NCBI GenBank assembly: GCA_937858235.1
Contig: CALLZZ010000168.1
Coordinates: 1 to 6,539, forward strand
DNA: 6,539 nucleotides
Direction of reading: 5' to 3'
Source: an uncultured Clostridia bacterium
GTDB lineage: Bacteria > Bacillota > Clostridia > Oscillospirales > Oscillospiraceae
Part shown: positions 1 to 5,073 of the stretch, one piece after another
How positions within the stretch are numbered: the first letter of the stretch is position 1
Layout of the letters: each line of letters begins with the position of its first letter
Made by a program: the position numbers and the translations under genes
The notes under the pieces: model-generated
What the model was told of the DNA's origin: nothing
The model's database searches: none
Seen by the model: only the letters and a program-made list of their open reading frames with translations

Positions 1-6
1 TTGGAT

Positions 7-338
7 GTTTCTACCATGCTTCCCGAAAAATTGTCCTTTGTTCAGTTGACATTACTTAGTTTGAGCTTTTTCAGTTTTACTTATAATTGAAAGCACAGGA
101 GGTAAGGCATTTTCTAAATCTTGTTTAGAATACATTCCAAGACTACCGTCATTCTCTATCAAAGTTTTCGAAATATACAGAGCCTTAATTCTGTTCTTTA
201 AGAGAGAATGCTTTGATGTGCCTTCCGCAAATTTCAATTGCATTTTTTCACATTTGCTGATAGTGGAAGATATAAGTTTTACAGCCGCATTCAGTTCTTC
301 TTGAGAATAATGTTCCATACAACCCTCCCGTTTCTACC
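7..338. repeat. 9-bp direct repeats flanking the small AT-rich gene
   Basis: GTTTCTACC on the plus strand occurs at 7-15 and again at 330-338, one copy just downstream of the 88-codon gene's stop and the other in its leader, 12 bases upstream of its start codon. The match does not extend further on either side. It could be a footprint of the gene's insertion or a chance match in AT-rich sequence. Confidence 0.3.
52..318 (-). CDS. Small AT-rich protein of unknown function, candidate moron gene
   Basis: An 88-residue protein I cannot assign to a function. It has no signal peptide, no membrane segment and a single Cys (Cys23); it is rich in Lys, Ser and Leu and looks helical and soluble. Residues 4-29 and 63-88 align without gaps with 12 of 26 identical (YS..L...A......S.ISK.EK.Q.K), so the protein is one and a half copies of a repeat, the second copy ending where the GTSKHSLLKNRIKALYI segment (33-49) would follow. 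The ATG at 318 has GGGAGG about five bases upstream, and the gene has its own strong promoter (365-393). Base composition is clearly AT-richer than the surrounding phage genes (about one third GC in 61-120). It lies between the tail chaperone and the expected tape measure gene, a typical moron position. Proposed roles (lysogen fitness, phage exclusion, virion decoration) would be guesses. No terminator is visible before the window edge. Confidence 0.8.
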   Translation of the reverse strand: MEHYSQEELNAAVKLISSTISKCEKMQLKFAEGTSKHSLLKNRIKALYISKTLIENDGSLGMYSKQDLENALPPVLSIISKTEKAQTK

Positions 339-364
339 TATCTACTTCTATTTAAGGGAAATTG

Positions 365-393
365 ATTATACCATAATTAACATCGTAGATCAA
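365..393 (-). promoter_or_regulatory. Sigma-A-type promoter of the 88-codon gene
   Basis: Minus-strand TTGATC (393-388), a 17-base spacer (387-371) and TATAAT (370-365), preceded by TGG to give an extended -10 (TGGTATAAT). The -10 is consensus, the spacing ideal and the -35 matches four of six consensus bases. Transcription would start near 358, giving a leader of about 40 bases before the ATG at 318. The -35 box contains the TGA stop of the tail chaperone extension. No operator-like palindrome is evident around it. Confidence 0.82.
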
Positions 394-581
394 ATTCCCG
401 GCGGGATGATGTCGTCAATGGAAAAGGTCTGTTTCGGCTTTTCCATGCCGAGAAACTGCTTGTGGCACGCCCATAAATCCAGAAACAGACCAATGGGCAT
501 CAGCCAGAATTCCTCCGTGCCTATGCCCATCTGCACCGTCCCGTAATAGTAAAGGCGCGTGAACACTTCTTCTGTGGTCAC
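390..581 (-). CDS. Tail assembly chaperone, frameshift extension (gpT-like)
   Basis: A 63-codon frame, -1 relative to the preceding chaperone, ending in TGA at 390-392. It can be read from a GTG at 581, but it has no good ribosome binding site, and that GTG lies within the stem of a strong hairpin. It is therefore best seen as the C-terminal extension made by ribosomal frameshifting. Reading 967 to 593 and then re-reading base 593 gives a fusion of 125 residues, four linker residues (RAGR) and 63 residues: 192 in all. The segment is aromatic and helical (EVFTRLYYYGTVQ, EEFWLMPIGLFLDLW, then a CHKQFLGMEKPK stretch), as in other Gram-positive T-type extensions. Its role, by analogy with lambda gpGT, is to bridge the tape measure protein and tube subunits. 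Its stop codon lies within the -35 box of the next gene's promoter. Confidence 0.85.
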   Translation of the reverse strand: MTTEEVFTRLYYYGTVQMGIGTEEFWLMPIGLFLDLWACHKQFLGMEKPKQTFSIDDIIPPGI

Positions 582-599
582 GCGCCCTGCGCGTTTTTT
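552..599 (-). promoter_or_regulatory. Programmed -1 ribosomal frameshift signal
   Basis: On the minus strand the heptamer A_AAA_AAC occupies 599-593, with its codon phase matching the X_XXY_YYZ rule for the chaperone frame (GCA AAA AAC). Four to six bases later begins a hairpin. GGCGCGTGA (586-578) pairs perfectly with TCACGCGCC (562-554), extended by a G-U and an A-U pair outward (588-587 with 553-552) and by an inner CAC/GTG helix after one mismatch, closing a seven-base AGAAGAA loop. No stop codon intervenes in the -1 frame, so slippage leads straight into the 390-581 frame. The signal sits at the normal place for tail chaperone frameshifting. Efficiency cannot be judged; A_AAA_AAC is generally a weaker site in bacteria than A_AAA_AAG. 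Confidence 0.88.
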
Positions 600-967
600 G
601 CGCCGTCTTCGCTTTCACTTTCCACATTCCGCGTCGTTCCCTTGAACATCGCCTCGGTGACGGCGTTCTTGTACGCCGCCAGATCCAGCGGTGAGGTCAA
701 CAGCTCCACGTCCTCCTCAGTCAGCAGATCCTGCGGTGCGTCCTTGTTTTTGAGGTTGTGAATGAGGATGGACTGATTCGCCAGCAGGGTAATCAGCCAG
801 ATAATCTCATCCAGCGCCATCTCAAAGTTTTCGGACTTCATCAGCTTTTCTCCAAGGTTCTCCAGCCCACCGTAGCGGCGCGCGATTTCCTTGGTGGCGC
901 GGGTGGTGAGAATCAGTTCATAATTTTTCCCGCCGATGCTAATAACAGCACTTCGTTCGTTTTCCAT
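578..967 (-). CDS. Tail assembly chaperone, short form (gpG-like)
   Basis: A 129-residue helical protein at the position of lambda gpG, between the major tail protein and the tape measure gene. In this role it coats the tape measure protein and helps recruit tube subunits; it is absent from the finished virion. The N-terminal SAVISIGGKNYELILTTRAT and EIARRYGGLENLGEKL segments (about 6-42) are typical of Gram-positive tail chaperones, followed by long helices and an acidic Glu/Ser-rich C-terminus. The ATG at 967 follows AGGAGGG by about seven bases. A phase-correct A_AAA_AAC lies five codons before the stop, so part of the product should extend into the next frame (see the frameshift signal at 552-599). 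Its TGA overlaps the GTG of that frame. Assignment rests on sequence feel, position and the frameshift arrangement, which agree well. Confidence 0.88.
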   Translation of the reverse strand: MENERSAVISIGGKNYELILTTRATKEIARRYGGLENLGEKLMKSENFEMALDEIIWLITLLANQSILIHNLKNKDAPQDLLTEEDVELLTSPLDLAAYKNAVTEAMFKGTTRNVESESEDGAKNAQGA

Positions 968-980
968 GCGTCACCCCTCC

Positions 981-1580
981 TTATTCGCCGGCCGGCGCTT
1001 CGGTGTAGGTGGGTTCGTATACCTGACCGAACCAGCCGGAGATGGTTTCAGCCGTCACGCCGGAAGCGCCCTCGGAAACCTCCGCCTTCCACGGATGCGT
1101 TCCCTTGGTGTCCGGTTTGTTGCGACGCATGACCGTGCCCTCGATGCTGGGCGTGGAAAAGGTGATGGAGTCGCCCTTTGTCTGCAGGTTAGTCGCAGGG
1201 ATACCGAAAATAACGCGGTAGAGCCAGAAGTACCGGTACTTGCCGTTTGCCCTCAGAGCGCGGAAGCCGATCGCCGTCGGCGGGGCGATGTTTTCGCCGG
1301 CGGAAATGAGCACGCCGTTGTCGTCCGCCGCCGCGCCGGTTAGGTCCTGCGCGGCCGTGATGCCGATATCGTCCACGCCCAGCGTCAGCTTGCCGGACTT
1401 GAAGTCCTTGACCACCTCCGACGCGCCGTCGTCCGCGTAAAGCGTCGCTTCGGCAAGCTCCACGGACAATTCCGCCGAGATGGCCTTCGCGAGGATGACG
1501 GGCGTATCATAGGTTTCCTCGCCGTCCTCGGCTTCGGTGATTTTTGCGTAATAGAGCTTATCCATTCCAATGGTAGCCAT
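981..1580 (-). CDS. Major tail (tube) protein, phi13/TP901-1 type
   Basis: A 199-residue protein that should polymerise into the tail tube. It resembles the phi13 family of major tail proteins in Gram-positive phages: N-terminal MATIGMDKLYYAKI, then TPVILAKAISAELSVELAEATLYADDG (about 26-52), SEVVKDFKSGKLTLGVDDIG, a VLISAGENIAPPTAIGFRA strand pair, KYRYFWLYRVIFGIP, and a TFSTPSIEGTVMRR strand with a Gly/Thr/Glu-rich C-terminus. The length is that of the tube domain alone: no extra C-terminal Ig-like domain is present. The ATG at 1580 has GGAGG eight bases upstream. It is followed 13 bases later by the tail chaperone. Confidence 0.93.
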   Translation of the reverse strand: MATIGMDKLYYAKITEAEDGEETYDTPVILAKAISAELSVELAEATLYADDGASEVVKDFKSGKLTLGVDDIGITAAQDLTGAAADDNGVLISAGENIAPPTAIGFRALRANGKYRYFWLYRVIFGIPATNLQTKGDSITFSTPSIEGTVMRRNKPDTKGTHPWKAEVSEGASGVTAETISGWFGQVYEPTYTEAPAGE

Positions 1581-1583
1581 AAT

Positions 1584-1922
1584 TTATTCCTCCGTTTCAT
1601 AAGACTGCGCCACATCAATGGCGTAGTGGTGGTAGCCGGTATCGTCCTCGTGCCCGACATAGGTGCGTCCGGTGACGGTGAAGCCGGCGTTCAAAAGCGC
1701 CTGCGTAATCTGCCGTTTGCGCTGCAGGTAATTGCCCTTGGAAAAGAGGGAAATCCGCACCTCCGACACATCCATCAGCGGCGCGTTGTCGCCGAACAGG
1801 GCGAAATCATCAGTCAGCGGCGTCAGCACCAGATATTCGTCGGGCGGAACACCGGAAAAAGCGCCTGTCTCCACCGGGAGAATGGGCGTGAGAAGCGTAT
1901 TCAGTTCCGAAAGCACGCTCAT
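1584..1922 (-). CDS. Tail terminator-like protein (neck/tail completion)
   Basis: A 112-residue protein commonly found at this spot in Firmicutes siphoprophages, just before the major tail protein. By position and size it corresponds to the tail terminator (lambda gpU/SPP1 gp17 class), the ring that caps the finished tail tube and binds the neck. Visible features: an N-terminal helix SVLSELNTLLTPI, a GVPPDEYLVLTPL strand pair, VRISLFSKGNYLQRKRQITQALLNAG strand-helix, and a C-terminal HEDDTGYHHYAIDVA strand. This alpha-beta layout fits terminator proteins. Its start overlaps the gp10-like stop by four bases and its TAA lies three bases before the major tail protein start. The function is inferred from position and fold pattern; no catalytic site is expected. 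Confidence 0.72.
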   Translation of the reverse strand: MSVLSELNTLLTPILPVETGAFSGVPPDEYLVLTPLTDDFALFGDNAPLMDVSEVRISLFSKGNYLQRKRQITQALLNAGFTVTGRTYVGHEDDTGYHHYAIDVAQSYETEE

Positions 1923-2353
1923 ATCCGCCGCACCTCCTCGTCCAGCTTTGATTTCATCGTTTCGATACAGGCCTTGCGGCTCTGGGTTTTCGCCGGTTTG
2001 AGAAAGGGCTTGGGCGGCTGTCCGTGTTTGCCGTATTCGAGGATATTGGCGATTTTCGCGTTACTGCCGCCGCCCGAGCGCGGCTCGGCAAAGCCGACCT
2101 TGATGTCCCAGCCGGAGCCGTCCCGCTTGGGTTTGGCTGGCGAAGGCCCCAGCGCGCTTTCCAATTCGCCGGTGGAGCGGCTTAGGTTTTTCGTGCCTTT
2201 CCCGACGACGGCGGAGAGGTTGGATTTTACCCGTTCCAGCACGACCTGTCCGCCGGCCTCCAGCACACGGGGCAGGATTTCGTCTGTCTTTTCATTCAGC
2301 CGGGAAACCTTCAGGAGAAAGTCCTCCGGCATCTTGATTTCTGCTTTTCCCAC
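1919..2353 (-). CDS. HK97 gp10-like neck/tail completion protein
   Basis: A 144-residue protein of the HK97 gp10 family, found in siphoviruses between the head-tail closure protein and the tail terminator and thought to act in head-tail joining. Helical N-terminus (EDFLLKVSRLNEKTDEILPRVLEAGG region), then KSNLSAVVGKGTKNLSRSTGEL, a basic Pro/Gly loop and the family signature ANILEYGKHGQPPKPFLKPA (about 104-123), followed by a C-terminal helix. The start is a GTG at 2353, one base after the previous stop, with GGGAG about 11 bases upstream. An internal ATG at codon 8 lacks a ribosome binding site. Its TGA overlaps the next ATG (ATGA, 1919-1922). Confidence 0.88.
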   Translation of the reverse strand: MGKAEIKMPEDFLLKVSRLNEKTDEILPRVLEAGGQVVLERVKSNLSAVVGKGTKNLSRSTGELESALGPSPAKPKRDGSGWDIKVGFAEPRSGGGSNAKIANILEYGKHGQPPKPFLKPAKTQSRKACIETMKSKLDEEVRRI

Positions 2354-2354
2354 G

Positions 2355-2690
2355 TCAATTCGCGCTCCCTTCCACCAGCTCGCACAGGCACTCTACATAC
2401 ATTCCGCGCCCGCGCACGTCCTCCGCGCTGGTGATGCGGTACCGTTTCTCCTCGCAGAGAATGAAGTGTGCCGCGCTGACCTCGACGCCGGGGATTTTGC
2501 GGAAACGAAACAGCACGGACGCTTCGGAAAAGACCGCCATATTCGCCCAGCGCTCCGAGCCATTGCGGTCCTCCTTGTAGGCGCGCACCGAGGCAAGGAC
2601 CGTGTCGCCCTGCGTGACAAAGCCGTCCGCGTCCTTGACCGGCGCGTTGGAGATAATGTCGATGAAGCTGTTCATTTTTCCAAAACTCAT
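2355..2690 (-). CDS. Head-tail closure/adaptor protein (SPP1 gp16-like)
   Basis: A 111-residue protein of the phage head-tail joining family (Phage_H_T_join), which closes the connector channel after packaging and gives the tail its docking surface. The sequence shows the compact beta pattern of the family: NSFIDIISNAPVKDADGFVT near the start, VRAYKEDRNGSERW in the middle, LFRFRKIPGVEV, then RYRITSAEDVRGRGMYVE near the end. I place the start at ATG 2690, two bases after the connector stop, with GGAAGG about seven bases upstream. An upstream in-frame ATG at 2744 would add 18 low-complexity residues overlapping the connector and is rejected. An ATG five codons downstream is possible but less well supported. 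Confidence 0.87.
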   Translation of the reverse strand: MSFGKMNSFIDIISNAPVKDADGFVTQGDTVLASVRAYKEDRNGSERWANMAVFSEASVLFRFRKIPGVEVSAAHFILCEEKRYRITSAEDVRGRGMYVECLCELVEGSAN

Positions 2691-2692
2691 AG

Positions 2693-3010
2693 CTATACCT
2701 TCCAATCCCGGTCCAGCCGCAGCAGCAGATTGACCGTATCCCACACCTGCCGGCCCGCCTGCACGGAATCGGCGAAAAAGCCGCCCGTGGAGCCGTCGCG
2801 GGACTCGTACCAGTTGGAAACGAGCATAATCACGGCCTGCTCGGTGGTGGGAGACATGGCGTTTTCGCCATAATATCCCGCCGAAACGTGCTGGTAGCTT
2901 TCGGCATAAGAAATGGCGGCGGCAATCAGCCGCAGAAGCAAATCGTCATCCTGATCGTGCGTGAGGATCAGGTTTTCCTTAACCGGGGCCAGTAAATCCG
3001 CAGGCGTCAT
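2693..3010 (-). CDS. Head-tail connector protein (HK97 gp6-like)
   Basis: A 105-residue, mostly helical protein of the phage head-tail connector family (gp6-like, also called Phage_connect_1 or DNA-packaging protein). Such proteins form the adaptor ring docked under the portal. The family pattern is visible: an N-terminal Asp-rich turn HDQDDDLLLRLIAAAISYAE (about 18-37), then a QHVSAGYYG loop, a second helix EQAVIMLVSNWYESRD (57-72) and a short C-terminal VNLLLRLDRDW strand/helix (93-103). The ATG at 3010 has AGGAGG nine bases upstream. The next gene starts two bases after its TAG stop. The position directly after the capsid gene is the expected one. Confidence 0.87.
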   Translation of the reverse strand: MTPADLLAPVKENLILTHDQDDDLLLRLIAAAISYAESYQHVSAGYYGENAMSPTTEQAVIMLVSNWYESRDGSTGGFFADSVQAGRQVWDTVNLLLRLDRDWKV

Positions 3011-3078
3011 GCCGCCGCGCCTCCTTTCGTCGTTACGAACTGCATATTTTGTGCTTCCACGCGAACGTGAAAGCGCAT
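3007..3078 (-). CDS. Possible 23-codon ORF between capsid and connector
   Basis: Immediately after the capsid stop (one base later) an ATG opens a 23-codon frame, MRFHVRVEAQNMQFVTTKGG plus three alanines, that ends in an ATGA overlap with the connector gene. The only upstream purine signal is a weak GGCGGG about eight bases before the ATG. The connector's own AGGAGG site lies inside this frame. It fills the whole 69-base gap between two solid genes and could be a tiny virion protein or a leader that couples translation from capsid to connector. It could equally be a chance frame. I know no family for it and see no domain. Confidence 0.3.
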   Translation of the reverse strand: MRFHVRVEAQNMQFVTTKGGAAA

Positions 3079-3079
3079 C

Positions 3080-4267
3080 TTACGAACCCGCCGCCATTTT
3101 GAGCAGCTTGATGCCCTCGGCCAGAATGACCTTGCCGTCCACGCGCTCGGTGGCGATGAAGCCGACCTGTCCGTTGGTGGAGTAGAGCTCGTTGAGCCGC
3201 TGCACCGTGCGGCCCTGACGGTCGGCAATCCAGTAGTTTTTGTAGTCGCCGAAGGCGATCACAAACGCGTCCGCTGCCACGGCGGGCACATAGGGCGAGG
3301 TGTAAATCGGGTAGCCGATCAGTCTGTCCGGCTGGCCTGCCTGCACGGAAGGCTGCCAGAGATACGCGCCGTTGGAATCCTTCAGCTTGCGCAGCAGCGA
3401 CACCGTCGCGTCGTTCATCAGGAACACGGCATTGCGGCGGTAGGGGCTTTTCAGCGAGTAGACGAGGTCGAGGACGTTGTCCACCGTGATGGCCGTGGCG
3501 GAATTTGCCGTCACGCCCACCTGCCCGCCGTTCGCCGTGAAAATCCCCGTGGGCTGACCCGTGCCGGTGCCGACGCAGAACGCCTGCTCCTCGGCGATGC
3601 CGAACGCTCTGGCAAACTCCTGCGCGATGTAGCTCTCCAGATCGAACATGTTGTCCTGCAGAAGCTCCGTGGAGACCTTCACAAGGTCGGTCAGCTTAAA
3701 GGCGTCAATCTGAGTCTGCCCGAAGGTGGGGTTGGATTCGGTGTACGCGCCGTTTTCCGCGGTCCACGTCGCCACGGAATGGGAAGCCGCCAGCGGAATT
3801 TTACGCTCGCTCGACGTCGTGATGACTTTGGCGAGGGAGCGGATGATGTTCGCCTCGTCCAGCCCCGACACAATCTGATGCTCAAATTCCGTCGGCACCA
3901 GATAGCCGCCGTCGGCGTCCACGCCCTCGGTCATGACGTTGTGCAGAAGGGCTTTGCCGTGCAGATGGCGGCTGAAATCCTCCTTGTACTCGTTGCTGGC
4001 GCGGCCCGTTTTCGGCGCCTCCGGTTTGGTCGGCGCGTTTGTGATGGGAAGGCTTGTCGGGCGGCTCAGCTCGAGGTCATACGCCTGCTGACGTTCCAGC
4101 CGCTCGATTTCCTTGCCGAGCGCCACCATATCGGTCTCCATCTTGTCGTACTCGGCTGCGGCTTCGGGAGGAACAATGCCGTCCGCGCCGCGCTTCTGGT
4201 CGAGGAACTCCTTGGCGGTGTTCCAGATTTTACTGCGCTTTTCGCGCAGTTCAAGAATTGTGTTCAT
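3080..4267 (-). CDS. Major capsid protein, HK97 fold (phage_capsid family)
   Basis: The main shell protein, 395 residues from the ATG at 4267. This start follows GGAGGT by seven bases; an in-frame ATG five codons upstream (4282) forms part of that ribosome binding site and is less likely. Residues about 1-65 are charged and helix-rich (ELREKRSKIWNTAKEFL, then an EYDKMETDMVALGKEIERLE helix) and look like the delta/scaffold domain. Residues 66-95 are Pro/Thr-rich and a plausible linker where the adjacent ClpP-type protease could cut. The shell domain begins around the GVDADGGYLVPTEFE motif (115-129), followed by the N-arm and P-domain helix with KVSTELLQDN and an EEQAFCVGTGTGQPTGIF segment, both hallmarks of this family. 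The C-terminus (ERVDGKVILAEGIKLLKM) is the standard A-domain ending. Whether this phage cross-links its capsid as HK97 does cannot be judged by eye. Confidence 0.96.
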   Translation of the reverse strand: MNTILELREKRSKIWNTAKEFLDQKRGADGIVPPEAAAEYDKMETDMVALGKEIERLERQQAYDLELSRPTSLPITNAPTKPEAPKTGRASNEYKEDFSRHLHGKALLHNVMTEGVDADGGYLVPTEFEHQIVSGLDEANIIRSLAKVITTSSERKIPLAASHSVATWTAENGAYTESNPTFGQTQIDAFKLTDLVKVSTELLQDNMFDLESYIAQEFARAFGIAEEQAFCVGTGTGQPTGIFTANGGQVGVTANSATAITVDNVLDLVYSLKSPYRRNAVFLMNDATVSLLRKLKDSNGAYLWQPSVQAGQPDRLIGYPIYTSPYVPAVAADAFVIAFGDYKNYWIADRQGRTVQRLNELYSTNGQVGFIATERVDGKVILAEGIKLLKMAAGS

Positions 4268-4287
4268 GTCTTTTACCTCCATTAAAA

Positions 4288-5073
4288 TTAGTGAAGAATG
4301 AGGGAAAGCCGCTTTTGCAGCAGCTCCGCCGGTACGCCGTCGGGCACTTCGGACTGGGGTTCGGGTTTTGTCTTGGGCCGCACCTTGTCGAGCAGAGAGT
4401 TGGTCACGGCCCGCCTTGAAAAAGCGAAGTTCAGCGGTATCTCCTCAGCCTGCCGGCGTTTGGCATCCTCAAGAATACCGTCGGCAAAGCTCAGTTCGAT
4501 CGATTTGTTCGCGTTCATCCACGTTTCCGCATCCATCCAGTGGGAAATTTTCACCCGCGCCTGACCGGTTTTGATTTCATAGGCGTTGATGATGCTTTCC
4601 TTGACCTCGTTCAGCATTTCAACCGCCTTTTTCATCTCTTCGGTATCGCCGATGGCGACGGTGAACGGGTTGTGAATCATCATCAGAGCGGTGGGCGCCA
4701 TCAGCACCTTTGTCCCCGCCATGGCGATGACCGAGGCCGCGGACGCCGCCAGCCCGTCAATCTTTACGGTGACGCGCCCGGCGTAGTCCATCAGCATGTT
4801 GTAAATCTGTGCCGCCGCGAACACGTCGCCGCCGGGGGAATTGATCCACACGGTGACGCTGCCGTCGCCGGCAAAAAGTTCGTCCTTGAACATCTTGGGG
4901 GTGACTTCGTCGCCCCACCAGGTTTCGTCCGAGATGACGCCGTTGAGATAGAGCGTGCGCTCCTGGGAATCCTCATCCCGCACCCAGTTCCAGAAGCGGC
5001 GAGCCGCCGCCGGCGATTCGCGCCCCCGGCTTTGATCTTTTTGAGGGCTACCTGCCCGCGTTTGTACCTGCAT
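4288..5073 (-). CDS. Head maturation protease, ClpP-like (S14 family)
   Basis: This is a serine peptidase of the ClpP/crotonase fold used by many tailed phages to cleave the capsid scaffold during prohead maturation. From the ATG at 5073 it has 261 residues; a longer form from 5094 adds seven. I prefer 5073 because an AGGAGG sits nine bases upstream of it, within the first codons of the longer form, whereas 5094 has only a weak GGCGGG. Numbering by the long form (268 residues): INSPGGD (84-90) forms the oxyanion region, GLAASAAS (114-121) carries the likely nucleophile Ser118 (ClpP GQAASMG), and MMIHNP gives His141. The ClpP Asp position falls at Glu190 in MDAETWMNA, with Asp188 next to it. 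FADGILED (203-210) matches the end of the fold, and the C-terminal ~55 residues are a charged, proline-rich tail. It lies between portal and capsid, the usual place for this enzyme, and ends 20 bases before the capsid start. Confidence 0.94.
   Translation of the reverse strand: MQVQTRAGSPQKDQSRGRESPAAARRFWNWVRDEDSQERTLYLNGVISDETWWGDEVTPKMFKDELFAGDGSVTVWINSPGGDVFAAAQIYNMLMDYAGRVTVKIDGLAASAASVIAMAGTKVLMAPTALMMIHNPFTVAIGDTEEMKKAVEMLNEVKESIINAYEIKTGQARVKISHWMDAETWMNANKSIELSFADGILEDAKRRQAEEIPLNFAFSRRAVTNSLLDKVRPKTKPEPQSEVPDGVPAELLQKRLSLILH

Noticed and set aside
1..51. Start of the next gene (ATG at 17 followed by GTAGAAACATCC on the minus strand) or a terminator after the small gene
   Set aside because: The ATG has no ribosome binding site at a usable distance, only about five codons are available, and I see no GC hairpin followed by a T run. 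Too little sequence to support either.
319..364. Riboswitch or attenuator in the leader of the small gene
   Set aside because: Only a weak 4-bp ATTT/AAAT hairpin and a short CCCT that could touch the ribosome binding site are visible; not enough for a regulatory RNA.
238..546. 102-codon plus-strand frame opposite the promoter region
   Set aside because: It crosses the boundary between two minus-strand genes with unlike composition, has no ribosome binding site and resembles no known family.
415..627. 70-codon minus-strand frame across the chaperone junction
   Set aside because: It is in the third frame, not the -1 frame used by the frameshift. It has an Arg/His-rich shadow composition, while the 390-581 frame carries the recognisable chaperone extension.
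1626..2873. 415-codon plus-strand open frame
   Set aside because: It runs antisense across four well-supported neck/tail genes. Its translation is Arg/Ser/Pro-rich with no recognisable family, and it has no convincing start signals; long antisense frames are common in GC-rich phage DNA.
3779..4285. 168-codon plus-strand frame opposite the capsid N-terminus
   Set aside because: It is a complement-strand shadow of the capsid gene, and the protein has no coherent domain.
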